Part shown: in pieces, positions 12,601 to 27,600 of the stretch
Numbering within the stretch: position 1 is the first letter of the stretch
Layout of the letters: each line of letters starts with the position of its first letter
Source of the DNA: Mytilus galloprovincialis
Lineage: Eukaryota > Mollusca > Bivalvia > Mytilida > Mytilidae
Direction: 5' to 3'
NCBI RefSeq assembly: GCF_965363235.1
Contig: NC_134838.1
Coordinates: 7,259,001-7,323,000, forward strand
Length of the DNA: 64,000 bases
The notes under the pieces: model-generated
What the model was told of the DNA's origin: nothing
Databases searched by the model: none
The model's input: the letters and a program-made list of their open reading frames with translations, nothing else
Position numbers and translations under genes: made by a program

Positions 12601-15600
12601 GATAATAACCAAATTACTGTTTATCTCTATCTATAATAATATTCAAGATAATAACCAAAAACAGCAAAATTTCCTTAAAATTACTAATTCAGGGGCAGCA
12701 ACCCAACAACGGGTTATCCGGATTCATCTGAAAATTTCAGGGCAGATAGATCTTAACCTGTTTAACAATTCTAACCCATGTCAGATTTGCTCTAAATGCT
12801 TTGGTTTTTGAGTTATAAGCCAAAAACTGCATTTTACCCCTATGTTCTATTTTTAGCCATGGCGGCTATCTTGGATGGTTGGCCGGGTCACCCGACACAT
12901 TTTTTAAACAAGATACCCCAATGATGATTGTGGCCAAGTTTGGTTTAATTTGGCCCAGTACTTTCAGAGTAGAAGATTTTTGTAAAAGTTAACGACGACG
13001 ACGACGGACGACGACGAAAAGTACCAGTCGAGAGAATGTTTGTAATTAAGGCGAGGGAAATTAATTCTCAAGACTGGTATTTTTCTCAAACACCCCTCAA
13101 GAACATGCTATATCTGTTTAATTACACCGAATGTTAACGTTCAAAAACGCATTGATGATCGTGACATTACAAGCGTCCAGTCGGATAGAGTATTTTTTTC
13201 GCAAATACCACGGCAGAGAGGGTAACAAAGGCATATCCTTTTTGCATATACCCAAGCGACGTTAAAAATTAACGATATTCATTTGATAACAGTAAATTGG
13301 TGAAAAATACAATGGCTATCAACCAATCAAAACCCAGGATTCTTACATAAGCTGTAATTACATAATATATACAGGTTAATGAAAAATAACTTTGTCGTTT
13401 TAGGTATACTACTTCTGTGTATATAAAATCTTCCAATAAGGAATACCAAGAAAGTTCTGTAATATAAATAAACCTAAATTAACACTTGATACATATCGGG
13501 TGAATATCAACAATAAAACTATACAATTAGAGCTAGATAAAATTCCTGTACAGATTTAAGGAGAATAATTTTGATGTTCATAGTACGAAGAAGTGAACAT
13601 TAGTAAATATTCAAAATAATCAAAGCTGGTATATAGACAAGATTTATATTAATATAAATTAACAAAAAAACATTATAGATAGTTTCAATAGGTCAAATTA
13701 ACTACTTTACGATTTTGACTAGTAATAGGTATTGTTCTTGAAAATGGGATCACCAGTTTCTATGAGTGACTTATCGGAAACTAATGTTGTACAGTATAAC
13801 AAGTAAGAATTATAATTTCATGTTTTATCACTGAACAGGACATGAAGGATGCTTTCCTGACAGAGGGAGACTACAACGTTATATTGGTAGACTGGGGAGG
13901 AGGATCAAAGCTTCCATACACACAAGCCACAGCTAATACCAGAGTTGTAGGAGCGCTCATAGCCAAACTCATCAAACTTTTACAAGTAAATACATAACGC
14001 ACATTTTTAGTTACCACTTAAAAGGGTAACAATGTTATGTGTCTGGTTTGAAAGTTATTCCGACAAAACAATATTTAGAAGTAACATATGCTGTCTTCAT
14101 CAGTAGACACATATTTATCTAGTGTGTCAAGCTCTATATTACCCTGTAACATTTGTTAATAAAATAAGATATGAAAGATAACATCTATCTTATACGATTC
14201 AAAATTAAGGTGTAACACAAATTACAAGAAAAAGACAAATAGGGACGATTTTTCTGGATTAGGATATCATTATAGAACAAGGTTAAAATACCGTTATGTA
14301 TCTGCCCTCTAAAATCTGTCGATCTCTAAATTCGAACAAAATATATTAATATGTATGTACACTGTAAATGAAGAAAATTGAGGCTAATTTGTATTATACA
14401 CACGTAAACATACTGTCTTTAATCCAAATATTAAGGAATCAACTGCTATCAAAATATTGTCTTCCCGTACTCTTATTCGCCGACAGCTATTTCAATATTC
14501 ATTAATCTTCATGTGACACATAACGTAAGAAATTCGACAATCGCACAGCGAATAATTACATTGTATGTATGTTTCATTATGATACGTTATTTTGATTGGT
14601 TAACAGCAATTCCGCGTCCTTCTGATATTGACATTCATTACACAATGAAATTTAACATTCATGTTGACACGAGGTTCATCAATAAAGTGCAAAGGTAAAT
14701 TAAAGAAAAAATTGATAGAAATCGTGTTTTATGATCCTGGCTAAAAATGGAAGTATAAGTATTGAATGCTTCTCTTAGTAATTTCATAGGGTTGTAAAAG
14801 CGTTGACCGCGCGCACTTTTTGTTAGAATGAAGCATTTAATTCTTAAATGATAATACCGAGACGAAAGAAAAAGGAAAGAAACGTGGAAGGAAACAGTAT
14901 TATCAAAATCTTTAAAAAAAAAATATACTATAATACACGAAACAATTTAACCAAATTAAATGTTATGATAAAACTAACGATTAGAACGCACGGAAAAAAT
15001 AAAAGAACTAAATCATAGAAACTCTTAATATACATGTGAATATGTTTTTATGGTTTGATAAGGTCACAATCGATAATTTTCGGCAACAGAACCCGAAAGT
15101 TGATTTATATCATATGACATTTCCACACTCAAATGACTGGACAGTCTTTATAATTAAAAAAAAAAAATCACTGGAGATTAAAAAAAAATCAACAATATTG
15201 AAATTGAAGGGTTTTATCGTTCTTTCTTTTGAAAAATAATTATGACTATTTTTACGATTAGGAACGTGGAGATGCCAAGCCACAAGATTTTCACATTATT
15301 GGGCATAGTCTTGGTGCACACATTGCAGGATATGCTGGTGAAAGAACACCGAATCTAGGACGTATCACTGGTATGTTCTAAAGAAAACCACCAAAGACGG
15401 CATCCGTAGCTTATTTCTATTTATTTATTGTTTCTAACTACTTATAAAATTGTTTTAGTTGTAAAAGGTATTATTGAAATGGGACCGTTGGAGAACAAAT
15501 AGCATACAAATAAGTCATTTTCAAAGCAAATCAGACGTTTAAACATTAACTCAAAATATGAATATAAAACAGACCGACTTACATAGTTTTGACTTAAACC

Positions 15601-18600
15601 GATTTAATTTTAGTTTCAACAATACATGCACTAAGTCTATATCAGTACTAGAAGAGACATTGAACCTGGACCTTGTGAGAACTTGTTGATAAAAGTGAAA
15701 CAAATTTACGTTGGCCAAACGAAACAAACACCTGAACATATTATCTTAAAATTTTACGTTTGACATTAAAACAAAATGCGCATTTCCTTTTTGTTATCTA
15801 TATTCAGAAATAAAGCCAACAGTAGTATACCGCTGTTCGAAACTCATACATCGATTAAGAGAAAACAAATCCGGGTTTCAAGCTAAAACCGAGGGAAACA
15901 CATCAATTATAAGAGAAAAAGAACATAAAAGATGATGTTTTGTATATGCAAATGATACAGCAACCCAACGAAACGAATAACAAAAACCAAATTTAGGTAC
16001 ACAAATATTCTCTGCTATTTTTGTTATTTTACACACTGTTCAGTAGAAAAAGCTATGAATTTAACAGAAATGAGGCGCATTATTAATTATAACTTAATTT
16101 TTCACTAGTCGCTTCGATTAATTAAATGTTCTTTGATGTGATTAGGACTGGATCCAGCTGGACCTTACTTTGCGGGAACAGACAAACTCGTCAGATTAGA
16201 TCCAACTGATGCCACATTTGTTGATGCCATTCATTCTGACGGATCACCTTTAATCACATTAGGTATGCTTATTCGCGTTTTAATGTACTTTTGGATAGAT
16301 CTACTCTCACGCAACACGTTGAATTAGTAAAAAGTAAAATCACAAAAAGTCCGAACGCCGAGAAAAATTCAAAACGTAAAATCCCTATTCAAATGACAAA
16401 ATCATAAGCTTAAACACATCAAACGAATGGATAACAACTGACATATTATTGACTTGGTACAGGCATTTTAGTATGTAGAAAATGGTGGGTTTAACCTGGT
16501 TTTATAGCTAGCTAAACCTTTCACTTATATGACAGTCGCGTACAATTTCATCATCTTGTTACGATGTGTGAATTTATCTAATGTATTGATTGATGTTTAT
16601 TGCTCAGTATGTTACAGATTAGACCTAACAACTGAAAATACGTGCTGGATCAGCTCCTCATTATTGGGTAGTTGCATGATGTTAGTTGAATGTATGGTTC
16701 AACGACATACTTATCTATATTGACAGAAAACTGATTCAACACTGTACAATTCAACAAGTTGTAAATGGTCCGCGTACCAATAAGTATTTGAAAACTGATA
16801 TCTATTCTTTTGATGTGTTGATCTTTTGATTTTGCAATTTGCTTGCTTATTCTGTATTTTCAAGCCGATAAGGGCCATTCAAAAAAATAAATTATGTCGT
16901 TAAAACGACATCGCTATGTCGTAATTTTGACATAACATGTCGTTATAAACGACATCGCTGTGTCGTAATTTCGACATCACATGTCGTAATAACGACATCA
17001 CTATGTCGTTATAACAACATCGCTATATATATAAAATATATTATGTACTGTAGCCAACATCTACATCTACATCGACGATTCGCTATGTCGTCACTCGAAA
17101 AGGGTACTTCGACCCATCACTCAAGTATAGTTTAACTTTTGACGTCTCCCAACATGACAATAAACTTTCTATATTTACAACCAATAGTTCCAAAATTGTG
17201 CTAATAATTTATATACAGGTGCAGGTTAAAACATTCTCTACTAGTATCTATTGTTTGTGTTGCTAGCCACTACAGAGGAGCTTGGTGAGTTTGGTCTATA
17301 ATTCATCACTGCTCTCAATCTCTAACAGTTCATTTGGTAGTTTATTCCAGTCTCTGATGGTCCTAGGGAAAAAGCTGTATTTGTAGATATCTTTGTTTGG
17401 CCTGATTTGTACATATCTTTTAGTGTTCGGTTGATGGAGTCTCGAAGTTCTTGGTTTTATAATGTGCGTTGGAATAGGTATAGAAACTCTTTCATAGATG
17501 GCTTTATGAAAGAGCGTTATACGTGCTATTTTTCTTCTAGTGGTGTTAGTTTTAATTCTTCTAGAAGAGTTGTTACTGTACAGGCTCTCTTGAGTAGTTG
17601 CTTTTGATAAAACGTGTTGCACGGCGATGGACCCTCTCAATCTGGTATATATGTTTTTGTAATTGAGGGTCCTATGCGCTGCAAGCGTATTCAAGGTGAG
17701 GTCAGACAAGGGCAAGATATGCTTGTTTCTTGACTTCCTCTGGACAGGATCCAATTTTTCTTCGTACGAAGCCTAGTGCTTTGGTTCCTTTGGTGACAAA
17801 TTTGTTAACTTGTTTGTCCCATGACATTGTGTTGGTGAGTTCAGCTCCTATGTATGGGTTTGATGCGACTGATTCCAGGATATGTCCGTTGATGTTGTAT
17901 TTGAAGTTGATGGCTTTTCTTTTTTTGGTTATTGTAAGGACATAGCATTTTGAAGGATTGAATATCATTTGCCAAATGTTTGTCCATTTTACCATTTTGT
18001 CAAGATCTTCTTGCAGTCGTCCGTTGATGGGATTGCTGGGTAAAGTAGGCTATCATCTGCAAACAGGCGAATGTTTGATGTAATGTCGTTCCCGATGTCG
18101 TTTATGTATAGGAGAAACGGCAATGGTCCTAAAACTGTTCCCTGTGGTACGCCATATGTTACGTTAGCAGTACTTGATCTTTCTCCTTCCAGTGTGAATT
18201 GTTGTTCTCTTTGTGTCAACCATGCTTTTAACCAGGCAAGTATGTTTCCATCAATACCATTTGATGCAAGTTTCTTCAACAATCGCTGGTGTGGTACTGT
18301 GTCAAATGCTTTACTAAAGTCTAATATAAGCATATCTACCTGGTGGTTATTGTCCAGATTTCTAGTTATGTCCTCTGCTGTTATGACTAGTTGTGACTCA
18401 CAAGATCTTTTGCTTCTGAAGCCATGCTGGAAGTCCACAAGTATATTATACTTGTCAAGATGGTTCATTATGTGTTTGAATATAATATGTTCCATTATTT
18501 TACATGGAACTGATGTCAAGGATACTGGGCGATAGTTGACTGGTTGACTCTTATCCCCTTTCTTGAAAAGTGCGATGACATTTGCAATTAGCCAGTCTTG

Positions 18601-21600
18601 TGGTACACTTTGATCTTTTAGTGTTTTGGTGAAGATTAACTGTAAATATGGTGATATTGACTCTGCACACTCTTTCAATATTCTACATGATATATTGTCT
18701 GGACAATTTGCCTTGCTTGGGTTCACTCCCTTTAGTAGTTTGATTAACCCTTCTGTACTGATGTGTAGATTTGGTATTTTTGATGTTTCATTTTCAGTTA
18801 TCTTAGGGAAGCTATCAAAGTCTTCAATCGTGAATACTGATTGAAATTGTGCATTAAGTGCTTCTGCCTTTCCTTTGCTGTTGTCTATTGTTTCTCCATT
18901 GACTTTGAGTGTTGATACTCCCACTGTTTCTCTCTTTTTAGATTTGATATATTTCCTGTACTTTTTCCCTATTCTGTATTGGTCTTGTGTGTTTGCTGAA
19001 GCTTCTGATGTTGATGGGCGTACTTCTAACATATCAAATATATACTTCTTATGCGAGATATCAAGTTCCGTCTTTACTGCTTTTACTTATTGCTTGAATT
19101 TATCCCAGTGCTCTTTAGTTTGGTATTTCTTTGCAACTTTATATAGTCATTCTTTTTTACGTATCATCTTCTTGATGTGTTGATTCACCCAAGGTAGGTT
19201 AAATCTCGATGTCAGATTTTTAGATGGTATATGTAGGTCCATTGCTTGAAAAGATGAGTTTTAAATAGAGTTCAGTATTCTTCGATGTTCATCTCTGTTA
19301 TCTTCTCCTTGAAATTTTCAAATTTGCTGTTAAATATTCTTTATCATTTTCCATATTTCCCTTCTTGTATTGGTAGATTTTTTCTTGACTTGTTCTTAAT
19401 TACCTTTTGTCTTGCATTGACTGTTGTTATTATCATTTGATGGTTACTCATTCCATCAGTAATGCTCATTTTCTGCACTAGATTTTCATTAGTTGTGAGA
19501 ACAAGATCTAGAATGTTCTTTTCCCTGGTTGGTTCTGTTACACATTGTTGCAAGCAGTGTTCCTCAACAATTTCTAATGCTAGTTTATTTATTTCGTTTG
19601 AATAGTTGTGGCTTGGTTTGATGGTGTATCCGCTATTTGAGTCTTCTTCATCCCAATCAATGTCCGGTAAGTTGAAGTCTCCAGTAAGTCCGCCATTTAA
19701 TTTATCGTGGATTCTTTTTCTAGAATCAACGCTTCCTAAATCCGTCGCTGAAATGGACTCAACAAATTATACTTTAATTGTTTTGTTAGTGTGTCTAATT
19801 TCTTGAAGTTTGAAAATGGCCAATTTACTGATTTCTGTTCACTAATGGAATTATTTTAAAAACTTACCTTTAATTTTTGTAATTTCTATATGCCTTCACT
19901 GGGAATCGATCCCGTCCATGAATTTTGTAACGTGTTACTATCATCAACATATCGACGAAACCTCTCGGCTACCAGTAGGTTACGATTTAATTGTCTAATT
20001 TATATATATAAATGAATATATGATATACATCGGTACAACGGACACACAGGGATTGTACCTTTATATATACAATAATAGGCAATCGTATAGTATGAGATGG
20101 TAGCCGCGAGGTTTCATGGTTAAGCTCATAGAGTTAGAACTTGTCGGTTTAGGTTCGAAATCTTGTATTCTTTTTGTTGTCCCTACTCTCTAGTTTTTCT
20201 GTTTTTGTTTCTTGTTTTGTAAGTTATTGTGGATATATTGTTTAATGCAAGCGAGTTTGATCGTTTATTATCAGATTATTGTTGACTATTCCATATGTTT
20301 GAAACGAAAATGTTTACATTGTAGGTGGACATTTTTGTTTTATAAATTAATATAGCATGATTTCATCTGTTTATTCGCAAATTCCTATGCTAGAATAAAG
20401 CTTTTGTTAAAAATGTCGGACACATGCTTTATATTTATACTATAATATATATATGTTCTTTGTCAAATTTTTGTTCCCGTCTTTGACACATTCCCCATTT
20501 TCATTCTCAATTTTATTAGAAATGATATCGAATATGTCTCATTTTGTCAAAACCAATAATATTCAGACGCCTGATAAATGAAAATCTTTAAAAGCAGACG
20601 TGTTGTGATATACATGTTATATTTGTATTGTTTTAACCATTTAGTTGTGATATATAATTTATTGTAATGCATCGTTTGTCACGATAACCTGGTTATTTAA
20701 ACTCACTTAATTACCTTTTAATTAAGAATAGGCTCTAATTTTGAAAAGACATTAACACAATAGTTTAAGTTATAGATACAATGGATAAGCGTTGATTCAT
20801 GAAAAACAAACCATTCGCCCTCCGGGCTCAGGTTTTTTTTCCCTCAAGAATCAATCCATTGTATCTATATCACGTATTATGTTAGGCAGAGTATTATTAT
20901 GTGTCAATCTACTAATTGAAGTATTCAAGTTCTGTAATAAAATTAACGGTACCAATTTTCTTGCACCAGATGCGCATTTCGACAAAACATGTCTCTTCAG
21001 TGATGCTCGTTGCCAAAATATTTGGAATCTAAAGCTTATATAAAAGATGAAGAGCTATAATTCAAAAGGTCCAAAAAGTATAGCCAAATCAGTGAAAAGT
21101 ATAGCCAAATCCGTGAAAGGAATCAGAGCTTTGCATGAGGGAGATACATTCCTTAATTTAAAATAATTTCTAATATTTTGTAACAGCAAATTTTAATAAC
21201 ACAAAAAATCCGTATTTTCATTCCAGTACCGAAGTACTGGCTACTGGGCTGGTGATACCCTCGGGGACTACTAGTCCACCAGCAGAGGCATCGACCCAGT
21301 GGTAGTAATAAAATTAACGGTACCAATTTTCTTGCACCAAATGCGCATTTCGACAATACATGTCTCTTCAGTGATGCTCGTGGCCAAAATATTTGAAATC
21401 CAAAGCTTATATAAAAGATGAAGAGCTATAATCCAAAAGGTCCAAAACGTATAGCCAAATCCGTGAAAGGAACCAGAGCTTTGCATGAAGGAGATACATT
21501 CCTTAATTTAAAATAATTTCTAATATTTTGTAACAGCAAATTTTAAGAACACAAAAAATCCGTATTTTCATGCCAGTACCGAAGTACTGGCTACTGGGCT

Positions 21601-24600
21601 GGTGATACCCTCGGGGACTAATAGTCCACCAGCAGAGGCATCGACCCAGTGGTAGTACACATGGGTCCGGGATTTTAATGAATGTCATTTGATAATATAA
21701 GTGTAAGTAGCAAAAATGTTTTCAGCATTTTTGGCAGTTTGTTCTTATTAATTGGAATTTTTAGTCTTTGTGCTTGAAGGTAAAGGCTTGGGATGATGTC
21801 TTTCCATGACATAGCTTTAATATAGAACGTAGTTTTAAACTCATCTGTTGACAGTTTTTCATGATGTTTTTGTCTTGGTATGCACAAGATGACAGATGCA
21901 AATGTGACAAGAGTTTTGCACATATGGATTTCATGTTTATTGACTCCGTTGAAGTATTTAAAAATTATGTTGTACTCACGTTAGTCCAGCGAGGCGTCTC
22001 CACTAGACAAGTTGGTTCTGATCCTGATTTGTTCGCTCGCTGTTTGATGTTTACCTTTTGACAAACCGGAAGTTTGTCTCCGAATTCTCGTTGAACTCAC
22101 ATTTATCAAAGATGAGTATTTATTTATGTTGGTCATTTAAATCTTGATCTTGATTTCCTATTTAATACATAGTGTCATATTTATTTTGTTGGTTGAAATA
22201 AATAGTGAAGTTGTATCTAACGATGATCACGGGATGTAAACTATGATCTGTCAAATGTTTTCGATCGAAAAATTCCTGTCCTGGTGCGTTTTTATTGCAT
22301 CAAGGTTTCAATACAGGAAGCTTACGTACTGGATCAGTGATGACGTGTATCAAATTTTGGATGTATCAATTAAGGATTGCCAAATAATCTGAAAAAGTTT
22401 AACTCAAAATTTTGCAGCGAAAAAAGAATGCTGCCATGTTGGATGGCCGAGAGCTAAATGACACAGAAATTTACAACTATAGATCATCATAATGCCTTCA
22501 ATAAAGAGACAAAATCCCGCATAGTCAGCTATAAAATGGGATGTGATGTCGAAATAACGACATAGCGATGTCGCTATAACGACATATGATGTCGAAATTA
22601 AGACATAGTGATGCTATGTCGTAATTACGACATGATATTTTTTAATGGCCCTTATCGGCTTCCGTAGAGTTCGGTATTTTTGTTATTTTATTTTTAGCTC
22701 TCATAATTAGAAGAGAAACTACTTGTATTTATATGTATTAATGAATTAGTCATTATTACTAGTTGCCACAAATCTGAAGACATGTTTTTATGTTATTTTC
22801 TAAAGGTTTTGGAATGATGCAAGCAGTGGGACATGCTGATTATTATCCAAACGGTGGAAATAACCAACCAGGATGTGACAAGGACCCGATCAGTAGTGTC
22901 CTCGTGGAAGGAAGTCTGTACGATGGTTAGTTATGTTCGACATAATGTCTTATCAGTGAAGTTTATAACATTCTTGTTATAAAAGGTAAACTTTATAGTC
23001 CTTGACCGAAATGTAAAGATATAAGGACATAGATAACTTGTTTTGATGAATGCTTGTAAGTGGATAAGATTTTCTGAATATGAGAAATTTCACAAAATAT
23101 AATTTTTTCTGGCCAATCCGCTTACATGTAGTCAAATAATTCATTATAGGCAGCACTCATCTAACACCAAGCTTTTGCCCGGGTTTTTTGTCTTTTTTCT
23201 TTTGAGTTTTAAGGGTGGTGATTAGTTGAGTAGTTTAAGAATTTAATGTTAAATTTCAGGTGGAAAGCAGTTCGTTGCCTGTAATCATTTGAGGTCATAC
23301 AGCTACTTTACTGAATCAATCAATTCTCGTTGTCCTTTCACTGGTTACCGATGTAAAGATTTCGACTCCTTTCAGGTAACAGATATGTGTATAATGTATA
23401 GTTGTCTTTTCTTTCACTGACGTAATTAGGCTGTTAATTTTTTGACTGTCATACAAGTGAGAGGTTTAGCTAGCTATAAAACTAGGTTTAATCCACCATT
23501 TTCTACACAAGAAAACACCTGTACCAAGTCAGAAATTTGATAGTTGTTATCCATTCGTTTGATGTGTTTGAGCTTTTAAATTTGCCATTTAATTAGGGAC
23601 TTTCCATTTTGAATATTCCTCAGAGTTCAGTATTTTTGTGATTTTACTTCTTACAATGTTTCAACATTTTCGGGTATGTTATCAACGCAAATCCACCAAA
23701 ACATCCAGAATCCTCACACATGCCATTTGTTTGAGAGAGGGAGAATTATTTTAAAATTAACAATAACATATTAAAAACTGACAATTTATTGTCAAAATGT
23801 ATCTGTGATTTGATTGTTTTTAAATCATACAAGTGCAACAGTTCTAGAAACAGAACGGATAATCAGCATTATGTCTAATAATACTTTCTACAGAACTAAC
23901 ATCAAACCGGTATGCCTGTAATACTAATTCCTGAACTTCCATAATTATTTATACTGATTTACGGCATATCCATCAATACATTTGTTATACAAGTTACTTA
24001 ACAAACAATCACCAATTTACGGATCGATTTGGGTCTTCAAGTGCCTACCACTTACCATACACATTCGTTTTTCAGAATTTTCGTAAAAATATCACAAAAA
24101 AGAATGATTTGCAGCTAATGTTAATTTTTTGTATAATTATTTGATTTCCTAAAAGTATGATGATGATTTAGTCAAACCTGCATCAATAACTCTCAGTAGC
24201 ATGTAACTCTGATATTAAAGAAATGTGAGTGTAGAAAGATCGAATATCTTTTAATCAAACATTGAAAATATTAATAAATGGAAAACAAGAAGGACCTACA
24301 GCTGTTATTCATTGACACTTAAAGGAAATATTTGTCATTTTCTGTATGTATACTTGTTTATAAACCATGTTATATTTGTAAATAAAACAAATTGTTTTGA
24401 AGAAAGGACTATGCACAGATTGCAGCAATAATAATTGTGGTCAAATGGGTCTACATGCTGATCTACATAAGCCACGAGCTGGTACCGTAAATACTAAATT
24501 CTTTCTGGACACATCAGCTAACAGACCATTCTGTAGTAAGTTGTATGAATTAATACAAGGTTCTATCTGGACACATCGGCTAACAGGCCATTCTGAAGTA

Positions 24601-27600
24601 ATTTGTCAGAATATTATAATCCTGGTACCTTTCATAACTATTTTCACCACTAGGTCGATGCCACTGCTGATGGACGTTTCGTCCACGAGGGTATCACCAG
24701 CCCAGTAGTCACACTTCGGCGGAGACATGAATATCAATAATGTGGTCATTTTTATAAATTTCCTGTTTTCAAAAGTGAATTTTTCGACACTATCTAGACA
24801 CATCGGTTAATTGACTATTCTGTATAAATTTGTCAGAATTAACACAAATTTTGATAGTTTAAACATATTTTATTGTCCAAAAACATTGACAAGAGGATTA
24901 GACACAAGTTTTGCAACTTAGAACGTCTTCTCTATTACATACAAATAACAAATAACCGAACAAAAATGAAATACATAATAATAACATCATAAACAGTATT
25001 AATATGAAGACATGAAATTAACAAGAATTTAAACACATGTCTCATCGATTCCTAAAAGTCGAGTTGACCGTAATTTTTTTATGACAGAACTACCTAATAG
25101 GTTGTTTTTATCTTGGAATAAATATTCACTCTAAAGGTAAGTTATTATTGTATTTCAAACAATTAAATTAAATTGTTGTTGTCAACTTATAGGATTTTAT
25201 AATAAAATCAAATTGGTGATCCATGTCTTAGGAAAAAATGAACAATTTCATTCGAAGTCAACAAAAAGTAATTACATTATTATTGGTATATATTTAACCA
25301 TAATGTCTATAAACTATGAAAAGCGATTGGTCTCTTTAATATAATTCTGCACTTTTATAAAAATTAGCGTGGTTATGTTCATATTAAACAAAGCATTGCC
25401 GTACAAATTTTGATGATCTAGATAAATCGGCTAACGGGTCTTTCTGTAGTAAGAATTATAATTGACTCTTAGTACTATCTAGACACACCGGCTAACAGAC
25501 CACTCGGTTGTTAGTTGTCAGAATTAACACTTAGTAAATAAAATCATCATAAATACCAGGATTACAATATTGTGAAAAGTTAAATAACAAACATGTCAAA
25601 AGACTGTTTGTACTAAATCTATTTGTATTCACTTTTGACACCAAAATATATGCTTTTTAAATTATGTCTAATAATTCTAGTAGCACTGGCAATATCGATA
25701 TCAAATAATCGTTGTTAATGTAAAAATTATCTAAACATTGACAAAGTTAAACGACTAAAATTACAAACACGCTAACTAAAGATGCCTAAAATTCTGTAAT
25801 TGTCTATAGCAACAATTCCATATTAGCACGACGTTTTAATCTATAGAAGAAGCCTATCTGACAGAATACCTTTTTTGTTTCATATAAAAAAGAAAATGAA
25901 GATCAGAATGCAAAGTACTACAGTAATCAAATTAACATTAACACACCGTTTTATATTCCCATGATTCTCTCTCTTTTTACATTGATGAAACTAGTTATAT
26001 ACAAAGTGTTCATTTAGGATACCACTACAAAATACAAGTAACCATTGGCAGTACTTCTAAACTATGGAGAGGTAAACTTTATGCTTCTATGCACGGAACA
26101 AATGGAGAGCTCCCAGATACACTTCTGACCAGCAGGTAAGTCCGTAAAGGTAGCTCTATATTATTGTGCACTTCTTGTTCACTTTTGCTTAATTCTAACA
26201 GTAACGTGTTTCTACACCTTATGTTCTAAAGAAAACATATTTCAAGTTTTGTTATAAAAAACGTTTAAGTTGAAGAAGGTACAACAATCTTTAATTTTAA
26301 TAAATTATAAACTTATAAACTTACTTCAAGTAAAGACATACTACGCCATGTTTGAAGACTCCAATCGGTAACTAAAACCACCAGTCGTTGGAAGTCAGGA
26401 AACAGACCCAAACAAACGAAAATAAAACAATGAATAAAACACAATAAATTAATTGGACATACGAATTATGCAAATGGTACATGATATGTTGTGGTGATGT
26501 ATAAGTTCCCGTCCACATATATTCTTTGTTTTTGTTAGATGTATTTCTATTTGTATGCATCTGGTGAATTTTTCTAACCGATTTTTATAGTTTGTTCTCG
26601 AGTTTACTATTACACCACTGTTCACGGTTTGTGACGGGTTTGCACCTTCAAACAAGTTTCACCCCGCCACACCAATGTATGTGCCTGTAATTCAGTTGTT
26701 ATCGTTTGTTGCTGTGTAGCCTTTCCTTAATTTCTACTGAGATTAGGCCGTGTGTTTTCTACTAAGATTAGGCCGTGTGTTTTCTACTAAGATTAGGCCG
26801 TGTGTTTTCTACTAAGATTAGGCCGTGTGTTTTCTACTAAGATGAGGCCGTATGTTTTCTACTAAGATTAGGCCGTGTGTTTTTTACCAAGATTAGGCCG
26901 TGTGTTTTCTACTAAAATTAGGCCGTATGTTTTCACTAAGATTAGGCCGTATGTTTTCTACTAAGATTAGGCCGTGTGTTTTTTACCAAGATTAGGCCGT
27001 GTGTTTTCTACTAAGATTAGGCCGTATGTTTTCTACTAAGATTAGGCCGTATGTTTTCTACTAAGATTAGGCCGTGTGTTTTCTACTAAGATTAGGCCGT
27101 ATGTTTTCTACTAAGATTAGGCCGTGTGTTTTTTACCAAGATTAGGCCCTGTGTTTTCTACAAAGATTAGGCCGTATGTTTTATACTAAGATTAGGCCGT
27201 ATGTTTTCTACTAAGATTAGGCCGTATGTTTTCTACTAAGATTAGGCCGTGTGTTTTCTACTAAGATTAGGCCGTATGTTTTTTACTAAGATTATGCCGT
27301 GTGTTTTCTACTAAGATTAGGCCCGTATGTTTTCTACTAAGATTAGGCCGTGTGTTTTCTACTAAGATTAGGACGTGTGTTTTCTACTAAGATTAGGCCG
27401 TATGTTTTCTACTAAGAATAAGCCGTGTGTTTTCTACTAAGATGAGGCCGTGTGTTTTCTACTAAGATTAGGCCGTGTGTTTTCTACTAAGATTAGGCCG
27501 TGTGTTTTCTACTAAGATTAGGCCTGTATGTTTTCTACTAAGATTAGGCCGTGTGTTTTCTACTAAGATTAGGCCGTGTGTTTTCTCTTTTGAATTGGTT

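Larger units (their letters stand above)
16862..22661. mobile_element. 5.8-kb composite element with terminal inverted repeats and palindrome arrays
   Basis: The ends are inverted repeats: AAGCCGATAAGGGCCATT at 16862 and its complement ending at 22661. Next to each end is an array of short palindromes of the type ATGTCGTTATAACGACAT (16894-17035 and 22546-22632). The interior holds a LINE fragment, tRNA-like pieces, two 370-bp direct repeats and non-coding sequence. No transposase ORF is visible. The target is a common dispersed repeat, which resumes across the junction; no clear target duplication was found. The class is unknown; a MITE enlarged by nested insertions is the simplest reading. 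Confidence 0.6.

Noticed and set aside
17296-19800. Intact protein-coding gene for a reverse transcriptase
   Set aside because: Endonuclease, RT and tail lie in different frames and the 5' half is missing, so it is a dead LINE copy.
19892-20175. Two tRNA genes
   Set aside because: Box motifs present but the cloverleaf is poor; better read as SINE heads or tRNA pseudogenes.
26733-27587. CRISPR-like regular repeat and telomere-like TTAGG content
   Set aside because: Pure tandem repeat without unique spacers; the ttagg string is one per 25 bp and not (TTAGGG)n or (TTAGG)n.
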